A DNA stretch of 55,044 bases from Prevotella sp. (GTDB lineage Bacteria; Bacteroidota; Bacteroidia; Bacteroidales; Bacteroidaceae): NCBI GenBank assembly GCA_017475265.1, contig JAFVFY010000037.1, positions 1-55,044 on the forward strand, written 5' to 3'. A program made the position numbers and the translations under genes. The notes below the pieces were generated by a model. That model ran no database searches and was not told the origin of the DNA. It saw only the letters and a list, made by a program, of their open reading frames with translations. This document shows, in pieces, positions 16,265 to 23,679 of the stretch. Numbering within the stretch: position 1 is the first letter of the stretch; every line of letters starts with the position of its first letter.

Positions 16265-16326
16265 AACAGAACCTATAACTAAGAACATCTGCCAAAGGGG
16301 CTGGGCGGAAAAAAAGATGTAATATT

Positions 16327-17013
16327 ATGGCTGGACAAGGTTTGAAGTACAATGTAGACATTGTGATGTGCATTGATTGCACAGGAAGTATGGGGTCATT
16401 ACTTGACACTGTAAAGACAAAAGCTTTGAGATTCTATCCGGATTTGCGAGAAAGGTGTGACGAAAAGGGAAAGGATATTTCAGAACTTCGTATTCGGGTG
16501 ATAGGTTTTCGTGACTTCTATGCAGACGGGGCGAGAGCCATTGAAGATTCAGGCTTTTTCAATATCCCAGACAAAGAAACTGAGTTCAAGAGTTTCGTCA
16601 ACAAGTTAGAACCAGATGGTGGAGGTGACGAGCCAGAAAATGGGTTGGAAGCACTTGCTATGGCTATAAACTCCGATTGGACAAAAGGAGGTGACAAACG
16701 ACGTCACGTCATCGTTGTATGGTCAGATGCATCTACGCATCCTGTCGGTCTTGAAAAGTGTAAAAACGAATACTATCCTCAGAATATGCCGAAAGACTTT
16801 GATGAACTTACGAACTGGTGGGAAGATGAGCAAGGCGAAGGAAAAACGAAAAAGTCTGCAAAGAGGTTGGTGCTATTTGCACCTGATGCAAGTGCATGGT
16901 CAGAAATTGGTATCAATTGGAACAACACCATACATCATCCGGCCAAAGCAGGGCAGGGACTTGAAGATGTGGATTATGAGACGATTCTTTCAACTATTGT
17001 CAATTCCATTTAA
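16327..17013 (+). CDS. von Willebrand factor A (TerY-like) protein
   Basis: A 228-residue single-domain vWA protein. The metal-ion-dependent adhesion site is complete at the N-terminus: DIVMCIDCTGSMGSLLD, with Asp17, Ser21 and Ser24 positions fitting DxTGS/DxSxS, and a later Asp in VIVVWSDASTHP. No signal peptide or membrane helix, so cytoplasmic. It is followed by a PP2C phosphatase (7 bp) and a Ser/Thr kinase (4 bp); vWA-PP2C-kinase triads of this kind are known from comparative genomics as TerY-P modules linked to stress and tellurite-resistance-type systems. The vWA protein is probably the scaffold or phosphorylated target. Confidence 0.88.
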   Translation: MAGQGLKYNVDIVMCIDCTGSMGSLLDTVKTKALRFYPDLRERCDEKGKDISELRIRVIGFRDFYADGARAIEDSGFFNIPDKETEFKSFVNKLEPDGGGDEPENGLEALAMAINSDWTKGGDKRRHVIVVWSDASTHPVGLEKCKNEYYPQNMPKDFDELTNWWEDEQGEGKTKKSAKRLVLFAPDASAWSEIGINWNNTIHHPAKAGQGLEDVDYETILSTIVNSI

Positions 17014-17020
17014 GAGGAGC

Positions 17021-18010
17021 ATGATTAACGATGGGCTTATCTCTGTCAGTTTTATGACTGAAAAGATCGTGGGTCATGGTGAGGACGCTCCGCCCATACT
17101 TATGGCTAAAGGACAATCGTATGCAGTAGGTGTATTCGATGGTATGGGCGGAGCTGGGGCAGCCACATGCAAGTCTGATTATGGGGAGGGGTTAACGAAA
17201 GCCTATGTGGCTTCGCGAATAACAGCATCTTCAGTTGAACTATATCTTTCGAATCATCTCAACACCGAAGATGTTTCAACTGAAGATTTGAAGCAAATCA
17301 TCATGCAAAGGCTGAAAGAAGAGATACAGAAATATCCTCCTCAGACAAAATCCATTTTAAGGAGCAAGCTGGTTCGTGACTATCCCACAACAATGGCACT
17401 CGTTGTCTTGACGAAAGGCAATGATAATATTTCCATCGATAGCTACTGGGCAGGTGATTCTCATTGTTACCTTTGGACTCTGAAAGGCTTCTTTCAGATA
17501 AGCAAAGATGACTTGGAAGAAAAAAACGACCCGATGGAGAATCTGCATAACGATTCACCCATATCCAATTGTATTTGTGCCGACCGCGATTTTACTATCA
17601 ACCATCAGCATATTGAATTGCCGAAGGAACCTACAATAATCTTGGTGGCTTCAGATGGCTGTTTCGGCTACTATCCTACACCCATGCATTTTGAGTACGT
17701 CCTGAGCAGTACGCTTCAAAAAGCAAATAACGAGAAGGACTGGGAATGTCTGATAAAAGAGAATATTATGAAAGTTACTGGTGATGATTGTTCTTTTTCA
17801 TTAATTGCCATAGGCTTCTCATCGTTCGAGGATTTCAAGAAATCTATGAAAGCATATAAGGTTGAGGGATTCCCTATATTATTGGAACAGGAGGAAACCA
17901 TTGCATATTTTGAGAAGGAACTTGCCAAAGAGAAAGAGATGTACGAGCAGAATGTTACAGCAAGATGGGAAAAATACAAATCGAATTACATGAAGTTCAT
18001 AAACGATTGA
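17021..18010 (+). CDS. PP2C-family Ser/Thr protein phosphatase
   Basis: 329 residues from MINDGLISVSF (17021), chosen because AGGAG lies just upstream and the frame before it overlaps the vWA gene. The metal-binding motif VGVFDGMGGAG (Asp40) and the C-terminal DDCSFSLIAI block, with a further Asp-containing motif (ILVASDGCFGYY), fit a catalytically complete PP2C. The last 50 residues form a charged, probably coiled-coil tail (EKELAKEKEMYEQNVTARWE). It should reverse phosphorylation made by the kinase coded 4 bp downstream. Confidence 0.88.
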   Translation: MINDGLISVSFMTEKIVGHGEDAPPILMAKGQSYAVGVFDGMGGAGAATCKSDYGEGLTKAYVASRITASSVELYLSNHLNTEDVSTEDLKQIIMQRLKEEIQKYPPQTKSILRSKLVRDYPTTMALVVLTKGNDNISIDSYWAGDSHCYLWTLKGFFQISKDDLEEKNDPMENLHNDSPISNCICADRDFTINHQHIELPKEPTIILVASDGCFGYYPTPMHFEYVLSSTLQKANNEKDWECLIKENIMKVTGDDCSFSLIAIGFSSFEDFKKSMKAYKVEGFPILLEQEETIAYFEKELAKEKEMYEQNVTARWEKYKSNYMKFIND

Positions 18011-18014
18011 TAAT

Positions 18015-19076
18015 ATGCCAGAGTACACACCAATGTTAGAAGGAAATACCATCAAGGGCTATAGAATTCTCAAGGATTTTATAGTAGCAGGTGGAATGAG
18101 CAAAATCTCTTTTGCAGAAAAGGGTGGTAAGGAATACTTCATCAAGGAATTTCTTTCCCCAAAATATCCTTTGCCCGAAAGTCCAGGAAGTGAAAAGATA
18201 AAAGCACAGAAACGTAAAGAATGTGAAGTATTTGAGAAACATCATCAGGAATTGAATAGGAAGATTGGCACGAAAGTGTCTCTTGGTGGCAATCTTGTGT
18301 TTGCTGTCGATTTCTTCCGTTGGGGCACATGCTACTATAAGGTAACAGAGAAGATAGACACGACATCACTCTCGTGCGAAGAAATCGCCGAACTACCCTT
18401 CGACAAGATAATCCTTATTGCAAAGTCTGTTTGTCATAGTGTGCGTATTCTTCATGATCTCAATATTGTTCATGGCGACTTGAAACCTGACAATATTCTT
18501 ATAAAGAAAACTTCCATGGGCTATTCTGGTAAACTGATAGACTTTGATGACAGCTATTTTAGTGGCAACCCACCAACTGACCATGAAAGTCTTGTAGGTA
18601 CACCGGAATACTATTCACCTGAACAAGCAGCCTATATCATGGATGAAGAGGAAGAGATAGCTGGTAACACATTAACGTTGAAGTCTGATGTCTTTACACT
18701 TGGAATAATCTTATGTGAATACTTTACAGGCAAGAAACCTGTTCTTCCATCAGATTGTGGTAGCACATGGATATGCGTAAAGAATGGCAATTGTTTCTCT
18801 TATGCCAAAAACATTCCAGTAGGAATAAGGGATCTCATTAATCGAATGCTGAAAAAGAATCCCAGTGAGCGGCCAACCATCAATGAAGTGTTTGAAATCC
18901 TAAAAGGGATGAAGTCTTCTGATATGGAAACGATAGGGCCAACATTTACATCAGATTCACCTTCTAAACCAACAGAAAAGGTGGAATTGCGCAGTACTTT
19001 CAAAAAAGAAGCACCGGTTTCAACAAAGACAGAAACAAAATCTACGCTTCGTAGTAAGACGTGGAATGTTAGTTAG
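18015..19076 (+). CDS. Ser/Thr protein kinase (Hanks type)
   Basis: 353 residues. Kinase landmarks: the glycine loop region VAGGMSKISFAEKGG, Lys44 in EYFIKEF, the catalytic loop HGDLKPDNILI (Asp155, Lys157, Asn160), the metal-binding loop LIDFDDSYF (Asp176), and the activation-segment end TPEYYSPEQA. The usual DFG is DFD, a change that many bacterial and atypical kinases tolerate. There is no transmembrane segment and no PASTA domain; the C-terminal 70 residues are Thr/Ser/Lys-rich and could be an autophosphorylated tail. It forms a tight operon with the PP2C and vWA genes. Confidence 0.88.
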   Translation: MPEYTPMLEGNTIKGYRILKDFIVAGGMSKISFAEKGGKEYFIKEFLSPKYPLPESPGSEKIKAQKRKECEVFEKHHQELNRKIGTKVSLGGNLVFAVDFFRWGTCYYKVTEKIDTTSLSCEEIAELPFDKIILIAKSVCHSVRILHDLNIVHGDLKPDNILIKKTSMGYSGKLIDFDDSYFSGNPPTDHESLVGTPEYYSPEQAAYIMDEEEEIAGNTLTLKSDVFTLGIILCEYFTGKKPVLPSDCGSTWICVKNGNCFSYAKNIPVGIRDLINRMLKKNPSERPTINEVFEILKGMKSSDMETIGPTFTSDSPSKPTEKVELRSTFKKEAPVSTKTETKSTLRSKTWNVS

Positions 19077-19105
19077 CCAATTTTTAATTACTAAGATAAT
19101 AGTCT

Positions 19106-19507
19106 ATGTGTAAATTCAATTCAAATCTAAAAGGGATGGACTTGGCCTTTTTCTATAGTATTCTATATCAGTATGAAAAGGAAAAGGAGCATAAAGGTTA
19201 TGATTATAATAAGATAGACAAACAAATTAAGAAATCAATAACTATAATTAACAGGACACGAACGAAGAAGGTTGTCTTTGTTATGCCGAATAGTCCTAAT
19301 ACTATAGTAATCAATAGCAGAAGTATATGTGTTCCATTGTTAACTCATCTTAGACATGCTTTAGCACATGCATGTATTGAAAAAGTGGGTAATGAATACA
19401 TCATTAATCAGCATTGCAATTCAAAATGCAAGATTTGTGGCCGAGTAAATGTACCACTTTTCAAAAGATTTATAAATGCGATGACGGCAACTAGGACGTT
19501 CAAATAA
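19106..19507 (+). CDS. HEPN-like protein (possible RNase)
   Basis: A 133-residue protein whose helix LLTHLRHALAHACIEK carries an R-x4-H motif (Arg83, His88). This is the catalytic signature of HEPN domains, many of which are metal-independent RNases in toxin-antitoxin and defence systems. Layout resembles the small pEK499_p136-type HEPN proteins. A CKIC pair near the C-terminus could bind metal. The gene is clearly more AT-rich than the flanking genes. Lying between the kinase and the Sel1 protein, it is a plausible effector controlled by the kinase/phosphatase/vWA module. The family call comes from the motif and its surroundings only. Confidence 0.6.
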   Translation: MCKFNSNLKGMDLAFFYSILYQYEKEKEHKGYDYNKIDKQIKKSITIINRTRTKKVVFVMPNSPNTIVINSRSICVPLLTHLRHALAHACIEKVGNEYIINQHCNSKCKICGRVNVPLFKRFINAMTATRTFK

Positions 19508-19526
19508 TTAACGGATTCTTGCTATT

Positions 19527-21029
19527 ATGAGCTGGCTCTGCCCAAAATGTGAGACGGAGAATCCTGATAGGTTGAAGGTTTGCGAGGTGTGCGATTCACC
19601 CCGCGAGATTTCACCTGTAGACGAGTTGAAGGAGAAATTGAAGGAGAAATATAGCGATGCTGCATACAAATCTTTCATTCGATATCACTATGAACTTTTA
19701 GAATCTGCTGACAAAGGATATGCAAGTGCCCAGGCCCAGTACCGAGTGGCTGAATGGTTCAATCGTGGCGGAAGCTCAGGATCATCAAACGACTATATCA
19801 AGATTGCTGTATCATGGTATCAAAAGGCGGCGATGAAAGGGCATATAGATGCACAATTAAAGCTTGCTTCATGCTATGAGGAAGGACGTGGTGTTCCAAA
19901 AATTAAAGAAGAAGCTCTGAAATGGTACAAAAAAGCTGCTAACGTAGGAAATGTAATTGCCTGGAATAAATATCTTAGATTAAAGTATAACAATAAGACA
20001 TACGAAAGTGTAATAAAATACAAATTTGACTTGCTATCGGCAGCAGACAAAGGTGAACGAAACTCTCAATACTTACTTGGTGAATGGTTTAGTAACCATA
20101 AAAGTAAATCAGAATATAGGGAAGAAGCTGTCGTTTGGTATACAAAAGCTGCAAATAATGGGCACGGGGGTGCCATGTATAAATTAGGTAAATGTTATGA
20201 GATAGGATTTGGCGTTTATACAAATCTTGATGAGGCTTTCAAATGGTATAAAAAGTCGGCAAATAGCGGTAACAAGTCTGCCTGCATGATAATTGCACAA
20301 TCATACTTATACGGGTGGCAGAAGAAAAACGTTGATGAAGCTATAAAATGGTATGAGAAGGCTGGAAATGACATAAGCGGGACTGACTTACGCAACATAG
20401 GCCATGCATACGATGTCGGAGATGGTGTCACCCAAAATAAAATCAAGGCAGCTGAATATTACAGGAGGGCAGCAGACAAAGGCGATATGGTGGCACAATA
20501 CCATTTAGGGGTATGCTTTGAAAATGGAGATGGTGTAAACGGAAACAAGAAAACTGCCATATATTGGTATGAGAAAGCAGCTTCGCAAGGCCATGAACAG
20601 GCTAAAGCTGCATTATCAAGGCTGAATAGCAGAGTAGTAAAAATACATTTTAATTCAGATTGGATTTGGTATTTCATCTTTGGAATGATGGAAACCGTTG
20701 GCTTTATATACTACACGAATGAACCACAATATAGTTGGATTCATTACCGTTTAGTGTCCTTATTCACAACAGAATTGTGGGTTGAGACTGGGGCTGTCAT
20801 TTTAATTGCAGGTGCTTGGTTGATGAGTCTGGTTAAAGGAGGACCTTTGTTGACCCTTTTGTACGGATGTTTTGCATTTGGTTTCTATTTGAACCAACCA
20901 GAGAATAGCTGGTTACATCGTGAGATTCTGTCACTAAGCGTTTCTAAACACACAAATGTCGTATTTGAATGGGGAACAACCCTATTAGCTGTAGGAACTT
21001 GGTTGGTTTGTCTAATTGATGATGACTGA
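19527..21029 (+). CDS. Zinc-ribbon, Sel1-repeat, membrane-anchored protein
   Basis: 500 residues in three parts. The N-terminus is a short zinc ribbon of the RanBP2-like type (WLCPKCETENPDRLKVCEVC, residues 3-22). Residues about 55-365 hold roughly eight Sel1-like repeats with the pattern A..WY.KAA..G...A...LG.CY..G.GV, a protein-interaction solenoid. The C-terminal 130 residues contain about four hydrophobic segments (WYFIFGMMETVGFIYY, GAVILIAGAWLMSL and others), so the solenoid is cytoplasmic and membrane-tethered. It is the fifth protein gene of unit 1 and could link the kinase module to the membrane. Confidence 0.85.
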   Translation: MSWLCPKCETENPDRLKVCEVCDSPREISPVDELKEKLKEKYSDAAYKSFIRYHYELLESADKGYASAQAQYRVAEWFNRGGSSGSSNDYIKIAVSWYQKAAMKGHIDAQLKLASCYEEGRGVPKIKEEALKWYKKAANVGNVIAWNKYLRLKYNNKTYESVIKYKFDLLSAADKGERNSQYLLGEWFSNHKSKSEYREEAVVWYTKAANNGHGGAMYKLGKCYEIGFGVYTNLDEAFKWYKKSANSGNKSACMIIAQSYLYGWQKKNVDEAIKWYEKAGNDISGTDLRNIGHAYDVGDGVTQNKIKAAEYYRRAADKGDMVAQYHLGVCFENGDGVNGNKKTAIYWYEKAASQGHEQAKAALSRLNSRVVKIHFNSDWIWYFIFGMMETVGFIYYTNEPQYSWIHYRLVSLFTTELWVETGAVILIAGAWLMSLVKGGPLLTLLYGCFAFGFYLNQPENSWLHREILSLSVSKHTNVVFEWGTTLLAVGTWLVCLIDDD

Positions 21030-21097
21030 CAAATGACATAAGTAAAATACAGACAAGTAAATACAAGGTAATGACTTCGAAAAATAAGGATATAATA

Positions 21098-21271
21098 ATG
21101 AACAAGAGATCAACTCCCATCCCCGGCCTCAGTTTCTCACTCAAACGGGCACTGGGCATCACTCAGACAAAACAGAAGATTGCCAAAGCGACGGGCATCC
21201 CGACCTCGAAGGCAGGACTAGAACGGAAAATCGGCAGCGTGATTGTGAAAATGTTGGTGGGGAAAAAGTAA
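21098..21271 (+). CDS. Small basic conserved protein, copy 1
   Basis: 57 residues from MNKRSTPIPGLSFS (21098); a longer in-frame start at 21071 is possible. The core PIPGLSFSLKRALGITQ, then KQKIAKATGIPTSKAGLERK, is nearly identical to the ORF at 23013-23180. Over the 50 shared codons the copies differ at 15 sense codons: 11 changes are silent and only 4 alter the residue. This shows both copies were kept for their protein. The protein is small, basic and without a membrane segment. It ends 6 bp before the LytTR-type operator of the next unit, so it is the last gene of unit 1. Similar short ORFs are common in Prevotella; function unknown. Confidence 0.7.
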   Translation: MNKRSTPIPGLSFSLKRALGITQTKQKIAKATGIPTSKAGLERKIGSVIVKMLVGKK

Positions 21272-21277
21272 GTCTTC

Positions 21278-21355
21278 ATTTCGTACAACAATCAAGGTGT
21301 TTTGTACAATTATAGAATAAAAGACGTGGCGTTTCGAAAAAGAATAGTACTTTTG
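21278..21355 (+). promoter_or_regulatory. Predicted LytTR operator and promoter of unit 2
   Basis: ATTTCGTACA (21278-21287) and GTTTTGTACA (21299-21308) form a 21-bp-period direct repeat. The -7 box TACTTTTG is at 21348-21355, 39 bp after the second repeat, and there is no TTTG -33 box at the right distance. Same layout as 23187-23264. Confidence 0.7.
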
Positions 21356-21377
21356 CAGAGACAAATTAAATATCGAA

Positions 21378-21884
21378 ATGAAAAACAAGTGGAAGGACAA
21401 ACTAACAATTACTGCTCTTGCTGTTATTGGTGTTGTACTCATATGGAATCATCTGCCATATTACTATAGTAACGAAAGGACAGTTGATTACATTACCAAT
21501 CATGCAGAAGAGCATTCCAGACGTATGTGTGCTGGCTATGTCGTAATGGCAATGTGGCATGGCAGATGCCCGATTGGGCCTGTTGTATTGCCTGCTTACG
21601 CCTACAGTAAGATCCTGCCGCAGATAGGGTTTGAAGAAGTTCCTGCAGAAGGATACAATCCTCGGAAAGGAGACATATCGGTTCTGCCTCAAAACAGCCG
21701 ACATGTTTTCGGGCATATCGCCGTATATGACGGCAAGCAATGGGTGTCTGACTTCAAGCAGAAATCATTATTCCCCTCTAAGGCATATCAGGAAAATGGC
21801 AAATACCAAGTGTTTTCGTGCTTCGGATGGCTGGCACTGGAAGCACGTGTGGATTTCGCCAATCGACTGGTACGAATTGGCTGA
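21378..21884 (+). CDS. Membrane-anchored CHAP/NlpC-like cysteine amidase
   Basis: 168 residues. An N-terminal hydrophobic segment (LTITALAVIGVVLIW) anchors or exports the protein. The rest matches a compact papain-like peptidase: Cys51 in RRMCAGYVVMAMW, and His113 in FGHIAVYDGKQW, preceded by the typical PRKGDISVLP strand. Enzymes of this fold cut peptidoglycan peptides. Here it is the first gene of LytTR-operator unit 2 and shares it with an alpha/beta hydrolase, which supports a role in wall remodelling or in attack on neighbours. No immunity gene is obvious. Confidence 0.7.
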   Translation: MKNKWKDKLTITALAVIGVVLIWNHLPYYYSNERTVDYITNHAEEHSRRMCAGYVVMAMWHGRCPIGPVVLPAYAYSKILPQIGFEEVPAEGYNPRKGDISVLPQNSRHVFGHIAVYDGKQWVSDFKQKSLFPSKAYQENGKYQVFSCFGWLALEARVDFANRLVRIG

Positions 21885-21924
21885 AGTGGGAATCAAAGGT
21901 TGGAAAACTATTTCTTTTTTGCAG

Positions 21925-23010
21925 ATGAAGAAGATAATAACTGTGATTCTAATATTGTGCGCTATCATGGTCTTTGCCACATGGCAATATAGACTATTAT
22001 GCCTTTTACTGGCTGTGCTGTTAAACCGTAGTTGGATTAAACAGAGGTGGCCGAAGGCGTGTCCGTTTGTCACGTGGGGACTTGTGATTGCTATCTTTAT
22101 TGCCATTCCGAACTATTTCCAGCATGGGCGGTCGCAACTGATATATCTAAATGACAAGGGTGAGCGTATTGGTACGCCGTTGCCAGTATATGCCATAAAC
22201 GCATTGTTGCCAGAGGAGGAATTGATGAATGTAGGGATGAAACTGACGGCTGTTTTGCCGCCAGCCTCATTGAGTCCTGTCTTCAAAAATCTGGGCATTC
22301 GGTTTATCCGTGATGCGCAGCACGATTTCTGGAACGGTATGGCGCTAACGTTTTACGCCCCTTATAACAGATTGTCATTGCAAGGCAGCAATCCTGGCTC
22401 ATTTGCCATTGCACAGGCCATGAACGAAACTTTGGGAACGGACTATGACGGCATTTATGTTACAAAACCGATAAGCTACGATGACTCCAAAGCTTATCCT
22501 GTGGTGTTCTTCGCGCATGGCTTCTTGGGCAGTTGGGAGTTGTATCAAGGTCTGCTGTCTCGATTGGAGGATTGTCTGGTAGTGAGCATCGGGACAAAAG
22601 ACCTTTCGGGTATCTTTGGCTATAACGACATTCAAAGAATCTTCACTAAGTATTTGCCTTATTTAGAGCAAGAGGGATTCCATATAGACAAAAAACAACT
22701 TCACCTAATGGGGCTGAGCAATGGCGGAACAGCATCCAATGTGGGTTTGCGTAGCTTCTCAAGCAAGCTCAAGACCATCACCTATATCTCTACTTCCTGC
22801 GATGTAACCAAGAAAGTGAAAACGAAAGTCATCATGATTGGAGGAGGAAAAGATGCCAGTTCTTCTGGTCTGCCAAATGTTGCACAACGTCTGCGCAGCT
22901 GCGGGACAAATGTCGCTCTGCTATTCGACCAGAATGATAATCACTACATATTGGTACATCAAACAGAGGAAATCTTTAACTTTCTAAACAAAGAAATAAA
23001 AGATGTGTGA
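21925..23010 (+). CDS. Alpha/beta hydrolase with N-terminal membrane segments
   Basis: 361 residues from MKKIITVILILCAI (21925); the upstream open frame overlaps the CHAP gene and is ignored. Residues 1-65 include two or three hydrophobic helices, so the catalytic domain is outside or membrane-bound. The fold is shown by YPVVFFAHGFLGSWELY (oxyanion region, HGF), the nucleophile elbow GLSNGGTAS (Ser), and a final His near NDNHYILVH. Substrate unknown; an esterase or lipase acting on the envelope is plausible. The small ORF at 23013 begins 2 bp after its stop. Confidence 0.75.
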   Translation: MKKIITVILILCAIMVFATWQYRLLCLLLAVLLNRSWIKQRWPKACPFVTWGLVIAIFIAIPNYFQHGRSQLIYLNDKGERIGTPLPVYAINALLPEEELMNVGMKLTAVLPPASLSPVFKNLGIRFIRDAQHDFWNGMALTFYAPYNRLSLQGSNPGSFAIAQAMNETLGTDYDGIYVTKPISYDDSKAYPVVFFAHGFLGSWELYQGLLSRLEDCLVVSIGTKDLSGIFGYNDIQRIFTKYLPYLEQEGFHIDKKQLHLMGLSNGGTASNVGLRSFSSKLKTITYISTSCDVTKKVKTKVIMIGGGKDASSSGLPNVAQRLRSCGTNVALLFDQNDNHYILVHQTEEIFNFLNKEIKDV

Positions 23011-23012
23011 AC

Positions 23013-23180
23013 ATGAAAGCATATCCCATCCCCGGCCTCAGTTTCTCACTCAAACGGGCGTTGGGTATCACTCAAGCAAAGCAGAAGATTGCCAAAGCAA
23101 CGGGCATCCCGACCTCGAAGGCAGGACTGGAGCGGAAAATCGGCAGTATGATTCTGAAAACGCTGGTGGGGAAGAAGTGA
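23013..23180 (+). CDS. Small basic conserved protein, copy 2
   Basis: 55 residues, MKAYPIPGLSFSLKRALG at the start and LERKIGSMILKTLVGKK at the end. It is the second copy of the ORF at 21098-21271, with mostly silent differences. It starts 2 bp after the hydrolase stop codon and ends 6 bp before the LytTR-type operator of unit 3. Small ORF and operator were therefore duplicated together, as a block of about 200 bp. It is too short for most gene finders. Confidence 0.7.
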   Translation: MKAYPIPGLSFSLKRALGITQAKQKIAKATGIPTSKAGLERKIGSMILKTLVGKK

Positions 23181-23186
23181 GTCTTC

Positions 23187-23264
23187 ATTTCGTACATCAA
23201 TTGGGGTATTTCATACAGACATAGAAGAAAATGTAGGTAGTCTCGAAAAGTTTATGTAATTTTG
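23187..23264 (+). promoter_or_regulatory. Predicted LytTR operator and promoter of unit 3 (autoregulation)
   Basis: ATTTCGTACA (23187-23196) and ATTTCATACA (23208-23217), period 21 bp. The -7 box TAATTTTG at 23257-23264 follows 39 bp after the second repeat, exactly as in unit 2. The first gene of this unit codes the LytTR regulator itself, so autoregulation is likely. Confidence 0.7.
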
Positions 23265-23295
23265 CAGCGTTCAAAGACTACATGATGAGAAGGCT

Positions 23296-23679
23296 ATGAG
23301 TAGCAGGGGGCTGATTATATCAAACTCTAACGAGTTGGTGAGGGTGAAGCCGGAGCGGGTAGTTTACGTGGAGTCGGACGGTAACTACTCAACGATGGTG
23401 CTGCACGACAAGACGGAGCATGTGTTCACGATGAATCTTGCCCATTGCCAGGAGCTGATAGAGCGTCAGTTAGGCAAGGAGGCAGAGACGTTCATCCGCA
23501 TAGGCAAGCAACTGATTATCAACCGGGAGTATATCTTCAAGATTAACGTGAACAAACAGACGCTGGTGATGTCGGACATGGCACTCAACCAGGCCTTTAC
23601 CTTGCAGGCATCGAAAGAAGCACTTAAGCAGCTAAAGGCATACATGGAATCAAAGGCAGGAAAGGAGGGAAAACTATGA
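23296..23679 (+). CDS. Stand-alone LytTR DNA-binding regulator
   Basis: 127 residues that are nearly all one LytTR domain: residues 12-110 include VKPERVVYVESDGNYSTMVL, EAETFIRIGKQLIINREYIF and the closing strand TLVMSDMALNQAFTL. There is no receiver domain and no membrane segment, so it is not a standard two-component regulator. Its stop overlaps the start of the transpeptidase gene (ATGA). In LytTR regulatory systems of Gram-positives a LytTR protein is held inactive by a co-transcribed membrane protein; the coupled membrane-anchored transpeptidase could do that here (inference). It is the best candidate to bind the three direct-repeat sites at 15887, 21278 and 23187. Confidence 0.85.
   Translation: MSSRGLIISNSNELVRVKPERVVYVESDGNYSTMVLHDKTEHVFTMNLAHCQELIERQLGKEAETFIRIGKQLIINREYIFKINVNKQTLVMSDMALNQAFTLQASKEALKQLKAYMESKAGKEGKL

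Noticed and set aside
16691-17020. N-terminal extension of the PP2C frame into the vWA gene
   Set aside because: The extension overlaps the vWA gene in another frame. AGGAG and the start at 17021 explain translation, and the PP2C fold begins right there.
21631-21924. 98-codon N-terminal extension of the alpha/beta hydrolase
   Set aside because: It overlaps the CHAP-like gene in another frame and has no protein-like character. The start at 21925 gives a normal membrane-anchored N-terminus.
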